The notes under the pieces are model-generated. The model searched no databases, had not been told where the DNA came from, and saw only the letters and a list, made by a program, of their open reading frames with translations. This document shows, piece by piece, positions 21,691 through 31,602 of a DNA stretch of 64,000 nucleotides. The DNA lies in contig NC_068939.1 in NCBI RefSeq assembly GCF_016801865.2, positions 180,514,721-180,578,720 on the forward strand. Reading direction: 5' to 3'. The first letter of the stretch is position 1; every line of letters begins with the position of its first letter. Origin of the DNA: Culex pipiens pallens (taxonomy: Eukaryota > Arthropoda > Insecta > Diptera > Culicidae). Position numbers and translations under genes: made by a program.

Positions 21691-22532
21691 GATACCGTGG
21701 TTTGCTTTTGATTTTTTTGTGTAGATTTTCGATATTTTCCAAAAAATAAGAATTTTTCCAAAAATGCATTTTGCATAATCCAAATTTAGCACCATAACCA
21801 TCATTTTATTTTAAATCAAACAAAAAAATTCAAAAATTCTGAAATTTTTTAAATGGAAATTAAATTTTTACTCATAAAAAGTAAAAAAAAATAGATTTTT
21901 ATGCTTTTGTCTCTTTTTTTTTTTTTTAAATCCTCAACTTTGTCAAAGGCACCAAATTGATCCGAACACATTCCAAAATTTTCTGGAGGCTTCTTTGGAA
22001 AATCCAATGATGTAAAATTATTTCTTTTGATATAGGGAATGTCTTGACAAAGTTTCATGAAAATTAAAAAAAAATGATTAAATACGAAATCATAGAGAAC
22101 TTCTCATTTATTTGTTGAATTTTGTTCTAATTTTTTTCATTTAAAATCCTGAAGGATAACATGTAACTAACTTTAACTTTTAAATTCATAAATGTATCAT
22201 GTTTAGTTACTCAGAGTTGCTTTTACCCTTTGACATATTTTTAACAGTCTTAATATGAGTTGTAGTTTTTTTATGTTCAATTGTGTTTGTTTTGCTTCAT
22301 ATTGTTTAGCTATTACAATTAATCAAACAAATCATGCAGAAATTGTTGACCAAATACTAAATAATTAGTCTAAAATTCTCGCGTTAATTTTCAAAAGGAC
22401 GCAAAAGCCATGTTTCTCCAAAACAAAACCAAATTTCATTACTTAATGTTTAGATTTAGAACATTGGATAATACCAAGTATATTTGAAATTGGTGTTTCG
22501 TCCTTTTGAAATATGACCCGAAAAAATAAAGA
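21691..22532. other. AT-rich non-coding stretch
   Basis: No gene or repeat terminus is recognised. Confidence 0.45.
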
Positions 22533-22534
22533 TA

Positions 22535-23178
22535 CAGTCATGCCACATATTCGGAACACCCACAAATCCGGAACACTTTTGTGGTAATTTGTCAATAGAA
22601 TGCAAAATGCAACTTTTCTGCCGACCCTGCTATTTTTAGGGCCTTTATTTGGACATTCTCTTGCTATTTCACTAGTAAAAATAATACGTTTCAAACAAAA
22701 ACTGCATTTCAAGACAATTTTATACAGAGCACCAAAACACTGTCTCCAAATTGCCTGTTCCATAATTGTGGGATGTTAATGTGTCTCCCACAATTGTGGA
22801 ACACCTGAATTTAACTGATATTTTTACAAAAAAGTTATCAGACCATTCATAAAACATTTCTAAGCATGAGTTTTACTGGTTTCAGAGTGCAAAGTCATTA
22901 TTTTGTAAAAAATATGTACTCCTGGAAAGAAAAAAAAGTTTGGTTTACATCGTAAGAAAAAAGTGTTCCGAATTTGTGGATTTCAAGGGTCAATGTTTTT
23001 CTTTGAAAACTTGATAACAAACGTAAAAATTTACAGTCAGTCCATACATCAATCGAAAGATCCCAAGAAAAGCATTCACATGTAGGTAAAAGCAAATCAT
23101 TATGTTCAATTATCGATTTTCTATGATTTGTTGAACATTGGCCGATCTGTAAACTGTTCCGAATATGAGGGATGACTG
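22535..23178. mobile_element. TA-flanked inverted-repeat element (Tc1/mariner-type MITE)
   Basis: The left end CAGTCATGCCACATATTCGG and the right end, CCGAATATGAGGGATGACTG, are inverted copies over about 24 bp and are flanked by TA on both sides (22533-22534 and 23179-23180). The interior repeats the GGAACAC/GTGTTCC motif near 22572, 22796 and 22965. It has no transposase frame, so it is non-autonomous. The TA flank and CAGT start fit Tc1/mariner-type elements. Confidence 0.75.
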
Positions 23179-23180
23179 TA

Positions 23181-24605
23181 AAGTGAACCATCAATAAACG
23201 TAAAATTGTTTTGATCTCTACGCACAAAAGAAAAATAAAAGAAAACAATAGATCATGACTTCATTCCACTGAGTTTTGGAACTGCTCCGCGTAATCTGGT
23301 TTTATTTTGTTTACAATTTCACCCACTTTAATTAAACTAGAGTAGACGGTACAACAAAGCACAACTTTTTTACTACCCTAGAGCGTGTGCAAACTCTCGC
23401 TTATAAACAAAAACAAAAAAAAGTCCAAACTTTCCTCCCAGCTTCGTGTGTCTCATCGGTGGCCACCCAGGTTCGTCATTTTGTACTCCGAAAAGTACCG
23501 TAAAAGAATCCAATTACCCGTGGCTATAAACACCCATAAAAGCGAGCCAAAGTGGAGCCACCCCGTCAGTCCCTTGTCTGGGAGAACGAACCTCCCTCAC
23601 GCCCTCCTACCCCACTCGTCACATCATTGCCAACTTAAAACAATCGTTATTATTAATTTATTAAACCTTAAAATAATTTACTACTGGATGACGGTCGGTG
23701 CTTGAGCCTCGAGAGGGGGGCCAATGTTTCATGAGGAGGGACAAAGTTGGTGTTTTCCCAGCTGTAAAAACATGTACCTTAAAAAAGCGGACGGCGGCGT
23801 TACAAAAACATTTCTCCCGCCCAGGAAAAACAGCAAATCTCACCGAGAAATTCGAGCTTGTTTGTGTTTGCATACGGAATTTTCTCGCGTGAATGCTTAA
23901 TTTCGTGGGTTTTAATTCGAAATTTGCCGTTTCGACGGATGATTAACGGTTTCCGCGTAATCATGTTTTATCAGTTTTAAAATTATCATACTAATTAAAA
24001 TTATTTAACTGTTATTTTATGATAGAAAACTTAACTGAAATCCTTTCAAATTCCAATCAGTTTTCAAAGCTGAGCCAGCATTTGAATTTGTGAAATCCGG
24101 TCTTATCAAACACCATCCAACCAAAAATCCCCCTCCAACTCCCATTGCTCCAAGAAAGCTCGAAAGCTTCAAAAGACCAACTGCTTAAGGGGTGGGCACT
24201 TTCATACTTGGAATTGCTCGTGTCTGGTGAGCGTTAATCACTGCTGATTAAACAATAACGAACGGTGATAGCCGTCCTCCTGCCCGTAACTACAAAGTTA
24301 AGCTCCACCTCCCCCTCCCCCTCCCAAAAAGTCGGACGCGCGCGCGAAACTTTAATGTGCAAGTTCAAAAAGGCAGGAATGTTGCTCCCGTGGGATGAAA
24401 GAGCTGTTTTCCAGCGAGGATTCGCCTTCGACTGGCTAAATTGAGACGTTTGGCGCGCAGTTTGGCTTTTGGCGTGTTTGAAAAGTTAGAGTTTTTGGGG
24501 AATTTTGGGTAAAGGTGGAGGGGGGAGGGAAATGTTTGAGAAATTTGGTGTGAGCTGTATCGGGAATCAGTGTTAAACATCGATAAAGGGACTTGTTGAA
24601 ATCTC
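23181..24605. other. Balanced island, no gene resolved
   Basis: Non-repetitive sequence with lower AT content, especially 23400-23900 and 24150-24560. Short overlapping frames have no recognisable domains. It is probably single-copy intergenic or intronic DNA. Confidence 0.35.
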
Positions 24606-24675
24606 GATTAAATTTTCAAAAAGCCCTATCTGCATAGGAAACCCATGAGGGATAGGTTGTTTTGAAAATTTAATC
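24606..24675. repeat. 70-bp hairpin
   Basis: The arms GATTAAATTTTCAAAA (24606-24621) and TTTTGAAAATTTAATC (24660-24675) are exact inverted copies. The pairing continues through CCCTATC / GATAGG with a small mismatch, leaving a loop of about 20 nt. It could be a tiny MITE or a small-RNA hairpin. Confidence 0.6.
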
Positions 24676-26025
24676 TAGAAATGTTCAGAATCTTCTTCAA
24701 ACGTGTCGTTCTCCTTCTATGAAATGAGAATAGTTTATTTGATGTAAATAGACAGATTTTTTTAAATTTAGTTCGCTTCATAAACTTTCATACATATTTT
24801 TTTATGGCTAATCACAATCAGTAACTCTTCAGCTCAATATTGAATAATTTAAAAAAAGCTTTTCGCAAATTTCTCAGCAGATTATTTTTTTCCAGAATCA
24901 AATCCAACAGGTTTCTTTTCACAAGTAGTTGAATCCGTAAAAAACCCTGTCCAGCCCATTCTTGATTATTCAAAGTTTCAGTTATTCAAAGGTCTTTAAA
25001 GTTTCTTCTGATAAACCAATCACAAGAATCAATTTTTATGTGTTTTTTTTTGTTTTCAACATCAAATCGTGAATCAGCAACCCTCAATACTGAATATTTT
25101 AAATACTTGATTTTTTTTAATGGCCGCCATTTTGGATTAAATTTTCCCAGATCACCTTAAAGTATTTTTGGTGTCATATTAAGCTCATATTAAGCTCAAC
25201 AATCTTAAATAAGGCAAAGCAACCATTTTTCGTGAGTAGATTATCTGAAGCGATTTTTTCCAAGGATTTCGAACAATCGAGTTTAGACTGTACCTATTTT
25301 TTATATTTTTGAAAGAACGAAATTTTGCTACCGAAGTACATGAATTGTTTTTAAGCTCAATAATAGAAGTTTTAGTATCAACCCTAACGGTTTGAAAATT
25401 CAAAAATCTCAAATTTAAGCCATTTCGAAATGTTACAGTGATTTTGATTATTTTAAAATTGCATTGATCGAAAAAATTCACAAAAGTTGTTAACATTGAA
25501 AATCGGGCTTATATAAAAAATGTATACTGAGTGCGGAAACTTTTTTTTTATTTCAATCTAATTTTTTTCATTTTTCAATATCAGTTGTTCGATTGTTAGG
25601 CCCAAAAATTAAAATTGTAAAAATAATACTCTGGTTTTCAAGAAAATCTAATTCGAAAACAACACTTGAATGACTTTTTCCTAAAAAAAAGTTCAATGAA
25701 AAATTGTAACTCATCGATTTCAAATTTGATTAACTTATAAATAATCAGTATGTGCTCTTTAAGTAATAAGACATATTACAAGATTTCAAACAATTTTTTT
25801 TCTCAATAATTAAAAAGGTGCCATTTGATTTTTTGATTCACAAATAAAGTTAAAAACTTAAAGTGTAGAAGATTGTTTATTATTAATTCATACAATGTTT
25901 TTCATAAAGGTTTTTATCACAAAAAAAAATTATCACAATTTTCAAAATTCAAAATTTCCTGCTTCAACAAAAGGCATCACTCATTTTTCAGTTATGATAG
26001 CATCAATCGTTCATCAAATTTCCAC
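24676..26025. other. AT-rich non-coding stretch
   Basis: No gene is supported. Near 25098-25145 the phrase GGCCGCCATTTTGGATTAAA resembles 42100-42119, suggesting an old dispersed repeat. Confidence 0.4.
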
Positions 26026-26765
26026 ATTCCCGAAAAGACACTTCCCCGAAATGTAATTTACGTGACAATTATTTCCCCGAACAATTCGTTTCCCTGAACG
26101 ACCACATCCCCGACTGGTGACTTCCCCTAAAAACCATTTTCCCGATTGGCCACTTCCTCTAACTTGCCACATCGCTGAAGATCATTTACCTGAATGGCCA
26201 TTTCCCCGAACGCCACTTCCTCGAACCCGGTCAGGCGGGTTCACTCAAAGTCAAAAGTATCCATTTTAAGGTTCAACGGTCGTCACCGTAGAAGGGTATA
26301 GAATATGTACTGATTTTATCAAACCCTTTTGAAGGATATTTCTGATTTTGAGTGGCATTGGCATTCGGGAAAATAGCCATTCAGGGATACAGCTATTCGG
26401 GAATGTGGCAATTGGAGGAATGACATTTAGGGGATGTGGCTGTGGCATTCGGGATTATGACATTTTCGGAGAAATGATTTTTTTAGGAAAATGGATTTCG
26501 GGGAAATGACGATTCGAGGAAATGTCTTTTCGGGGATGTGGCATTCGAGGGAATGTCTCTTCAGGAAAGTGGGTTTCCGGGAAATGTCATAGATTCCATT
26601 CAGTAAAATGGGATTCTCGAGGATGTAATCATTCGGGAATACATCAATCCGGGAAAACTACGTAAAATGGCCATTTAGGTAAATAACATTCGGGATTATG
26701 GAATTTGCGGAAAAATAATGTTCTGAAATATAAAGTTCGGGAAAGTGTGATTCGGGAATAACCGA
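26026..26765. repeat. Two-orientation minisatellite (TTCCCCGAA / TTCGGGGAA)
   Basis: From about 26026 to 26245 units read like ACTTCCCCGAA-TGGCC on the plus strand. From about 26335 to 26765 the reverse complement appears (GGCATTCGGGAA-ATG). Units of about 15-20 bp are diverged. The whole is a degenerate inverted repeat whose arms are themselves tandem arrays, with a spacer of about 90 bp. Confidence 0.75.
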
Positions 26766-26823
26766 TAAAGCCCAACAATTCTAATAGTTCATAGAAAATT
26801 TTATGATTCAAAACTTTAAAAAA

Positions 26824-26883
26824 ATCGTAAAAATAAAAATCAAATTAGAGGCAATCGTAAAAATAAAAATCAAATTAGAGGCA
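26824..26883. repeat. 30-bp exact tandem duplication
   Basis: The 30-bp segment 26824-26853 (starts ATCGTAAAAATAAAAATC) is repeated exactly at 26854-26883. Confidence 0.95.
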
Positions 26884-27066
26884 AAAGGTGATTTCAAAGC
26901 ACTTATCATTCAAAATTATTTTTTTTTTGTCAATGTTCGTTTTACCCAAAAGTCCTAATTATCAACAAAAAAAACTGCTCACACTAAATGCAAACTGTTT
27001 AGCTTCTTAAGAAAAACAGACAAAAAATAAACTTTAATAATTTAAAATTGATTGTTAAGTGTTCAT

Positions 27067-27495
27067 TCAAAAATAACGTCCAAAAGTAGGGGAAGAGGGG
27101 GGGGGTCTCGGGTTTGTGACAGCCCATGTTAAAGGCCGGCATGCCAATTACAGATTACAGATCAATCTGTATTTTACAGATTTTTCGATCCAAAAACTCA
27201 CAAAAATCTGTATATACAGTTTTTTTTTAAATGATTATATTTAATATTTTCAGCAATTTATTATTTGCTTTATGATTTCATATGATTGAAAAGCTCAAAT
27301 CTGCTATTAAAAATTTAAAAATTTCTTCTGCGGCTCCGAATTTGACATGATACAGATTAAATACAGATTTATTTTCAGGAAAATACAGATCTGTTTAAAA
27401 TAAGCTGGCATCGTTGTTAAAGGTTTAGGAAAAGTGTGTGACAGGGGGAAGGGGGGGGTCTCAAATCCCGAAAATCTCTGGACGTAATATTTGAA
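27067..27495. mobile_element. Outer MITE with CGTCC termini, interrupted
   Basis: Ends TTCAAAAATAACGTCC (27067 on) and GGACGTAATATTTGAA (to 27495) are inverted copies. The G-rich interior with GTGACA...GTTAAAGG...AGGAAAAG-GTGACAGGGGG resembles the interior of the MITEs at 27928 and 36442, so these are relatives. It is split by an insertion at 27136-27415. Confidence 0.65.
27136..27415. mobile_element. 280-bp insertion with 8-bp target duplication
   Basis: GTTAAAGG stands on both sides (27128-27135 and 27416-27423). The insert begins CCGGCATGCC and ends with GGCATCGTT, and is full of ACAGATT/AATCTGT motifs. Similar text (ACAGATTTATCTGTATATCTGGCATGG) occurs at 46579-46605. An 8-bp duplication suggests a hAT-like or related element. 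Confidence 0.6.
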
Positions 27496-27875
27496 CAAAC
27501 CCTAATCCGTCCATTTTATTTTTTAATTTAATTTTCTTAATGTAAATCTATTGTCTGACGTTTCGTTAATGCTTTTAAAAGTATTAATAAAAATACCCAA
27601 GGCGTGAAGAAGTTGAAGACGATCGTTATTATCATGTTTAAAAATCGTTATTTATTTTTTTTGTCTATTAATGATGTAGAAAATCGTATTGCGTAAACAT
27701 CAAATTTGAGAAATATTTTCCTTTTTTAGCAAAAAAAAGTTTGATAGAACAGCTTTTGTTCATGGAAACAAGCAAAAGAATGCCAAGATAAAAAAAAACA
27801 GTTGAAAGAATGTGACTATTGTATTTTTTTTAGACCACTAAAATATATTTTCAAGATTGAATTTTTTTCCCTCCT
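27496..27875. other. AT-rich non-coding stretch
   Basis: No gene or element end is recognised between two mobile elements. Confidence 0.45.
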
Positions 27876-28685
27876 CCCGAGCAGACGGAAATAACTTGGG
27901 AATAAATTTTTTTGAAATTTGAAAATAGGCGTCATCCATAAAGTATGTCACGCTCTAGGGGGGGAGGGGGGGTCTGAGCAAGTGTGACATTGCGTGTTAT
28001 AAGTATAGGAAAAGCGTGACAAAGGGGGGGAGGGGGGGTAAATTTTGGCTAATTTTAGCGTGACGTACTTTATGGATGAAGCCATACTAGACCAATAACA
28101 ATTTATGTTATTTATAACAAGATTTGTTATCCGTCGTTATGAATTTTGTGTTATTGAATTTTTATTGTAATAACAGACTAATAACATTTTTAGTTATTCT
28201 TCGAACAAATCTTTGTTATTATTTTTTTGTTATTTTAACCCGGGCAGACGGTAATAACAAAATTCATGCCATTTCAATAACAAATTCTGTTAAAATAACA
28301 GAAAGTGTTATGGAATCTTCCTGAAAAATCCATTTTTGCATAAGAGTTTAATAACAGTTTATGTTATCATAACAAAATTTGTTATTGGTCTGATATTGGT
28401 TGATAGCCAAAACAACTTTGGAATAACATTTTTTGTTATGGAAGAATAACTTAAACTGTTATTGGGCTGATCGGATTAGTTGTTAAAATAACAAAAAATA
28501 ATAACAAAGATTTGTTCGAAGAATAACTAAAAATGTTATTAGTCTGTTATTACAATAACAATCCAATAACAAAAAAATCATAACGACGAATAACAAATCT
28601 TGTTATAAATAACATAAAATGTTATTGGCCAAGTATTTTCAAATATCAAAACATGTTATTCCCAAGTTATTGTCGTCTGCTCGGG
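27876..28685. mobile_element. Palindromic element A (CCCGAGCAGACG termini), split arms
   Basis: The left arm 27876-28238 starts CCCGAGCAGACGGAAATAAC. The right arm 28482-28685 ends TTGTCGTCTGCTCGGG. After removing the MITE at 27928-28083 the arms are near-exact reverse complements of about 204 bp. They share the GTTATT/AATAAC-rich text and the ATTCTTCGAACAAATC block (28197-28212 against 28509-28524). Between the arms lies the left arm of element B. Confidence 0.75.
27928..28083. mobile_element. 156-bp MITE (GGCGTCATCCATAAAG termini), copy 1
   Basis: Inverted ends GGCGTCATCCATAAAGTA and TACTTTATGGATGAAGCC, with GTGACAT and two G-rich tracts inside. It is flanked by ATA on both sides (27925-27927 and 28084-28086). 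The uninterrupted site is visible in the other arm of element A (complement near 28630-28642). A second copy is at 36442-36593. A 3-bp duplication suggests a PIF/Harbinger-like mobiliser. Confidence 0.8.
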
Positions 28686-29012
28686 AACAACTTATCCGAT
28701 CATCCCAATAACAGTTGGAGGTATTCTTCCATAACAAAATATGTTATTCCAAAGTTGTTTTGGCTTTCAACCAATATCAGACCATTAACAAATCAAGAGT
28801 TTTTTTTGAATAGGTCCTATAAACATATGAAAGACAATAGCTTATAGGTCCTTTTCAAAAAAAACTCTGGAAATTTTGTCATGATAACATAAACTGTTAT
28901 TAAACCCTTATGCAAAAATTGATTTTTCAAGAAGATTCCATAACACTTTCTGTTATTTTAACAGTATTTGTTATTGAAATGGCATGAATTTTGTTATTAC
29001 CGTCTGCCCGGG
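28239..29012. mobile_element. Palindromic element B (CCCGGGCAGACG termini)
   Basis: Left arm 28239-28483 and right arm 28686-29012 are reverse complements, from CCCGGGCAGACGG at 28239 to CCGTCTGCCCGGG ending at 29012. The right arm is longer because of a small hairpin insertion (28796-28868). The right arm of element A fills the loop. No coding sequence is seen. Confidence 0.75.
28796..28868. mobile_element. 73-bp hairpin insertion in element B
   Basis: AGAGTTTTTTTTGAA-TAGGTCCTATA (28796-28821) is mirrored by TATAGGTCC-TTTTCAAAAAAAACTCT (28843-28868). It is absent from the opposite arm of B, where the matching sequence is continuous near 28360-28390. Confidence 0.6.
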
Positions 29013-30320
29013 CTTAACTTAATTTTAATATACTGCGTTATTTGGTAAAGATCAAGATATTCAAAAATAAAAAAATAAACTATTGTTTTAATACCGTTTG
29101 CAGCACATTTCTTCCAAGACATTCAAAATACTCCTAAACACTATCAAAACAAACGTTCCCCCCTACTTTAAACCAGCCATCATTCAGCGTGCCAACGACT
29201 TCATCGCAAAAGATGACTCATCGTTCGTGTCGCGCGCGTCCTGACAAAGTTGTCCTGGAACTTACTTACACTGTGACAGCGATCTCCCGGTGACATGGCC
29301 AGTTCGCAAGTGTAAATAACACCACAGAGACCTCTCGTAGCCCAGACGTGGTCTCCGCGCGAGAGAAACAGGACCATTAGAGGATGGCGCGTGCTCTACC
29401 AAATGGAGGACCCGTCCTGTGACCAACTGCCAGTGCTGCCAGCGAAGATAAATCACCAAAATGGCATTCGCTCAACCGACCGCACCCCACTGACAGTGAT
29501 GTATTATTCTGGAGGATTTATACGCTGGGAAGGGGGGTTTTATGGTGCAGTTTAGAAAGTGGAAGGGAGGTTGGGGAGGGTGTCGTTTATTTTTGCGTCG
29601 TCGATGCAATTTTTTCCTACGAGCAGAACTTTTATTCGCTCTTGCATCACGTGACGAGTCGCGATGCGTATTTTGGCTGTCACTTTTGGAACGTGTCCAC
29701 GGTTGAATCAGCAGTGGAAATCGGTTTCATGGTTGATCCCATTGAAAAGGAGATAGTTTGACAGCTTCATCATTATTGGGATGGAGGTGAACAAGATTTC
29801 ATAATTTACACTTTAAAACCTTAAATGCCCAATTTTATTGTTTACTCATATGGTCAAAATACAACGAGAAACTCGCTTAACCGAATTTGTTCAAACGGGT
29901 CGCATTCGATTTGGTTTGGGGTTTCATACGTCACTATGAATTGTTTGATGTTTCGATTAGTAGTTCAAAAGTTATGTAAACACTTTATTTTCGCATAAAT
30001 CCTGATGTTAGATCGGCGGCCAGGAATAAATTCATATACCATAATATTATTAATCATTGGAAAGTTAATTAAAAAATCTTTCCAATAAAGCAAAATTTAA
30101 ATCTAGCAACTCTGTCTCATGCTACAACCATTTAAGTGATAACTATGTGCTTTTTTGAAGCCGGATCTGACTTATTTGAATGGAAACTACGTCCGGATTC
30201 ATCATCAAATCTATACTTAGCTATGTAATCAATATACTTTTAAAATGAGCCTAAGAATTTGAAGAATTGGCATCCCTGTCTCAAGACGTGGTCACTTAAG
30301 TGACATTAATTTACTTTTTG
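29013..30320. other. Balanced island (29100-29830), then AT-rich DNA
   Basis: No gene is resolved. On the minus strand an extended donor-like site, AGT|GTAAGTAAG, lies at about 29271-29260, and an open frame runs into it from about 29395 (with GVIYTCEL and several Cys). No matching acceptor or domain supports an exon. 29830-30320 is AT-rich. Confidence 0.3.
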
Positions 30321-30324
30321 AAGC

Positions 30325-30430
30325 CCGATTGTCCACGCTCCATACAAAAAAAGATTTTTTATATGGACAATTTTGGGAAGAAGGGGGGGGGGGGGGTCTT
30401 GAGGATTCTAGAAAAATTTGCACGTGGTTT
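30325..30430. repeat. Dispersed repeat with G tract, inverted relative of 36598-36700
   Basis: GATTGTCCACGCTCCATACA (30325-30344) and the following GGACAATTTTG, G run and GATTCTAGAAAAATT match the reverse complement of 36598-36700 (GGAGCGTAGACAATCGC at its end). They are two copies of one dispersed repeat. Confidence 0.55.
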
Positions 30431-30812
30431 AGGGATAGCCCCTTTCCAATGAATTAATAATCCAGATAAAAATTATTTCTGGATCTTTTGTGTGGTCAAT
30501 TGTTGGTAAGTCGTGAAGACACCAACCATATAGGTGGATTAAGCTAGTTTTTTTTTTTTTAAATATGCTAGATTATTGCATAGTTAAAATATATAAAGAA
30601 CTTTTTACACGTTAGTTTATATAAATCGAGGCCGAGGAAAGGGAAGTGGCCTGAAAAAATAAGTAGTAAAATTACAAGCCAGAATTTCAAAACTTTAACT
30701 AAAAAGTGGTGAAAAACGTATGATGCGTTGGTTAATCATAAGTTTTCAAAAATCTATGTTTTGACCAAAAAATCTATTTTTTCCTGCAAAATAAAAACTT
30801 TTTCCTGTGCTG
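30431..30812. other. AT-rich non-coding stretch
   Basis: Nothing is supported here apart from T runs near 30547-30562. Confidence 0.45.
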
Positions 30813-31037
30813 TATATCCCAAGTATTTTTTTTTCCAGGAGTTCTACAAGAGCTCTTCAAGATAGCTACAGCATAGCAGTTTGGACCGCGGTAGGATAAA
30901 ACTCTCTTCAAGTACTATTCCAAACTCCTGAAGAAGTTTTGAAGAGAATTTTATCCTACCGCGGTCCAAACTGCTATGCTGTAGCTATCTTGAAGAGCTC
31001 TTGTAGAACTCCTGGAAAAAAAATTACTTGGGATATA
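30813..31037. mobile_element. 225-bp near-perfect hairpin element
   Basis: Arms 30813-30911 and 30939-31037 (99 bp each) are almost exact reverse complements, from TATATCCCAAGTA to TACTTGGGATATA, with a loop of about 27 bp. The arms include CCGCGGTAGGATAAAA near 30888-30903 and its mirror near 30950. The ends carry TA. It is too short for any transposase, so it is a MITE or hairpin element. Confidence 0.85.
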
Positions 31038-31533
31038 AAATTTATTTAAATTGAAAATATTTTTATTCGAATTTAAACAAATGTATTTTTTTTAACGCAG
31101 GGTGCATTTTACATTGTTTTAAGCTGATTGAACTCAAAACATCGTTAATATTTTGAAGTATTTGAAAAAAATAATTTTTCGGGCTGATTTTTTTGAAGGG
31201 AGACAAAAAAATTTAAAAATATTTGAGACAGCCTGATCATCTACATATAATCACTACCTTTTTATAACGTGACACAAATACATTTTTCTACTTCTCTACT
31301 CTTTTTATGATGTCTTAACGCAAACAATCGCTTGTAAAATGATCAAAAAGTACACAGCTAAAAAAGTAGTAATCCAGCTGCGTGTAAAAGACCTGGGTGT
31401 AAAATACATATTGCATTATTTTATGCAATTTTATGTGATTTTACAGCCTGAAATTTGTAGTCCATCAGTATGGGAAACCTACTTGATCGAAATGTCAAGC
31501 TCATATATGCGTTTATCTTTACAGCTTTTCATC
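31038..31533. other. AT-rich non-coding stretch
   Basis: No gene is supported. It leads into the tRNA-like segment. Confidence 0.4.
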
Positions 31534-31602
31534 GGTCTGATGGCCGAGTGGGCTAAGGCGCCATTCCTTACTGTTGGTGCTAGGTTTGAATCCCGTCGGT
31601 TG
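31534..31602 (+). pseudogene. tRNA-Leu/Ser-like pseudogene or SINE head
   Basis: An A-box-like TGGCCGAGTGGGC (31541-31553) followed by CTAAGGCG matches the D arm of Leu/Ser tRNAs. A B-box-like GGTTTGAATCC (31583-31593) stands 42 bp from it start to start. The acceptor arms do not pair (GGTCTGA against CGGTTGC), only part of the T stem pairs, and the long variable arm expected for Leu/Ser is missing. A T run follows at 31605-31615. It is best read as a tRNA-derived repeat or relic. Confidence 0.5.

Noticed and set aside
21279..21804. Repeat proteins of Thr-Lys-Met or Asn-Asp-Lys type, and similar frames at 921-1502 and 2582-3125
   Set aside because: They follow from the 9-bp minisatellite period; all frames on both strands are open for the same reason.
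31534..31602. Functional tRNA-Leu
   Set aside because: The acceptor strands do not pair, the T stem has mismatches, the variable arm is missing and no 7-nt anticodon loop forms.
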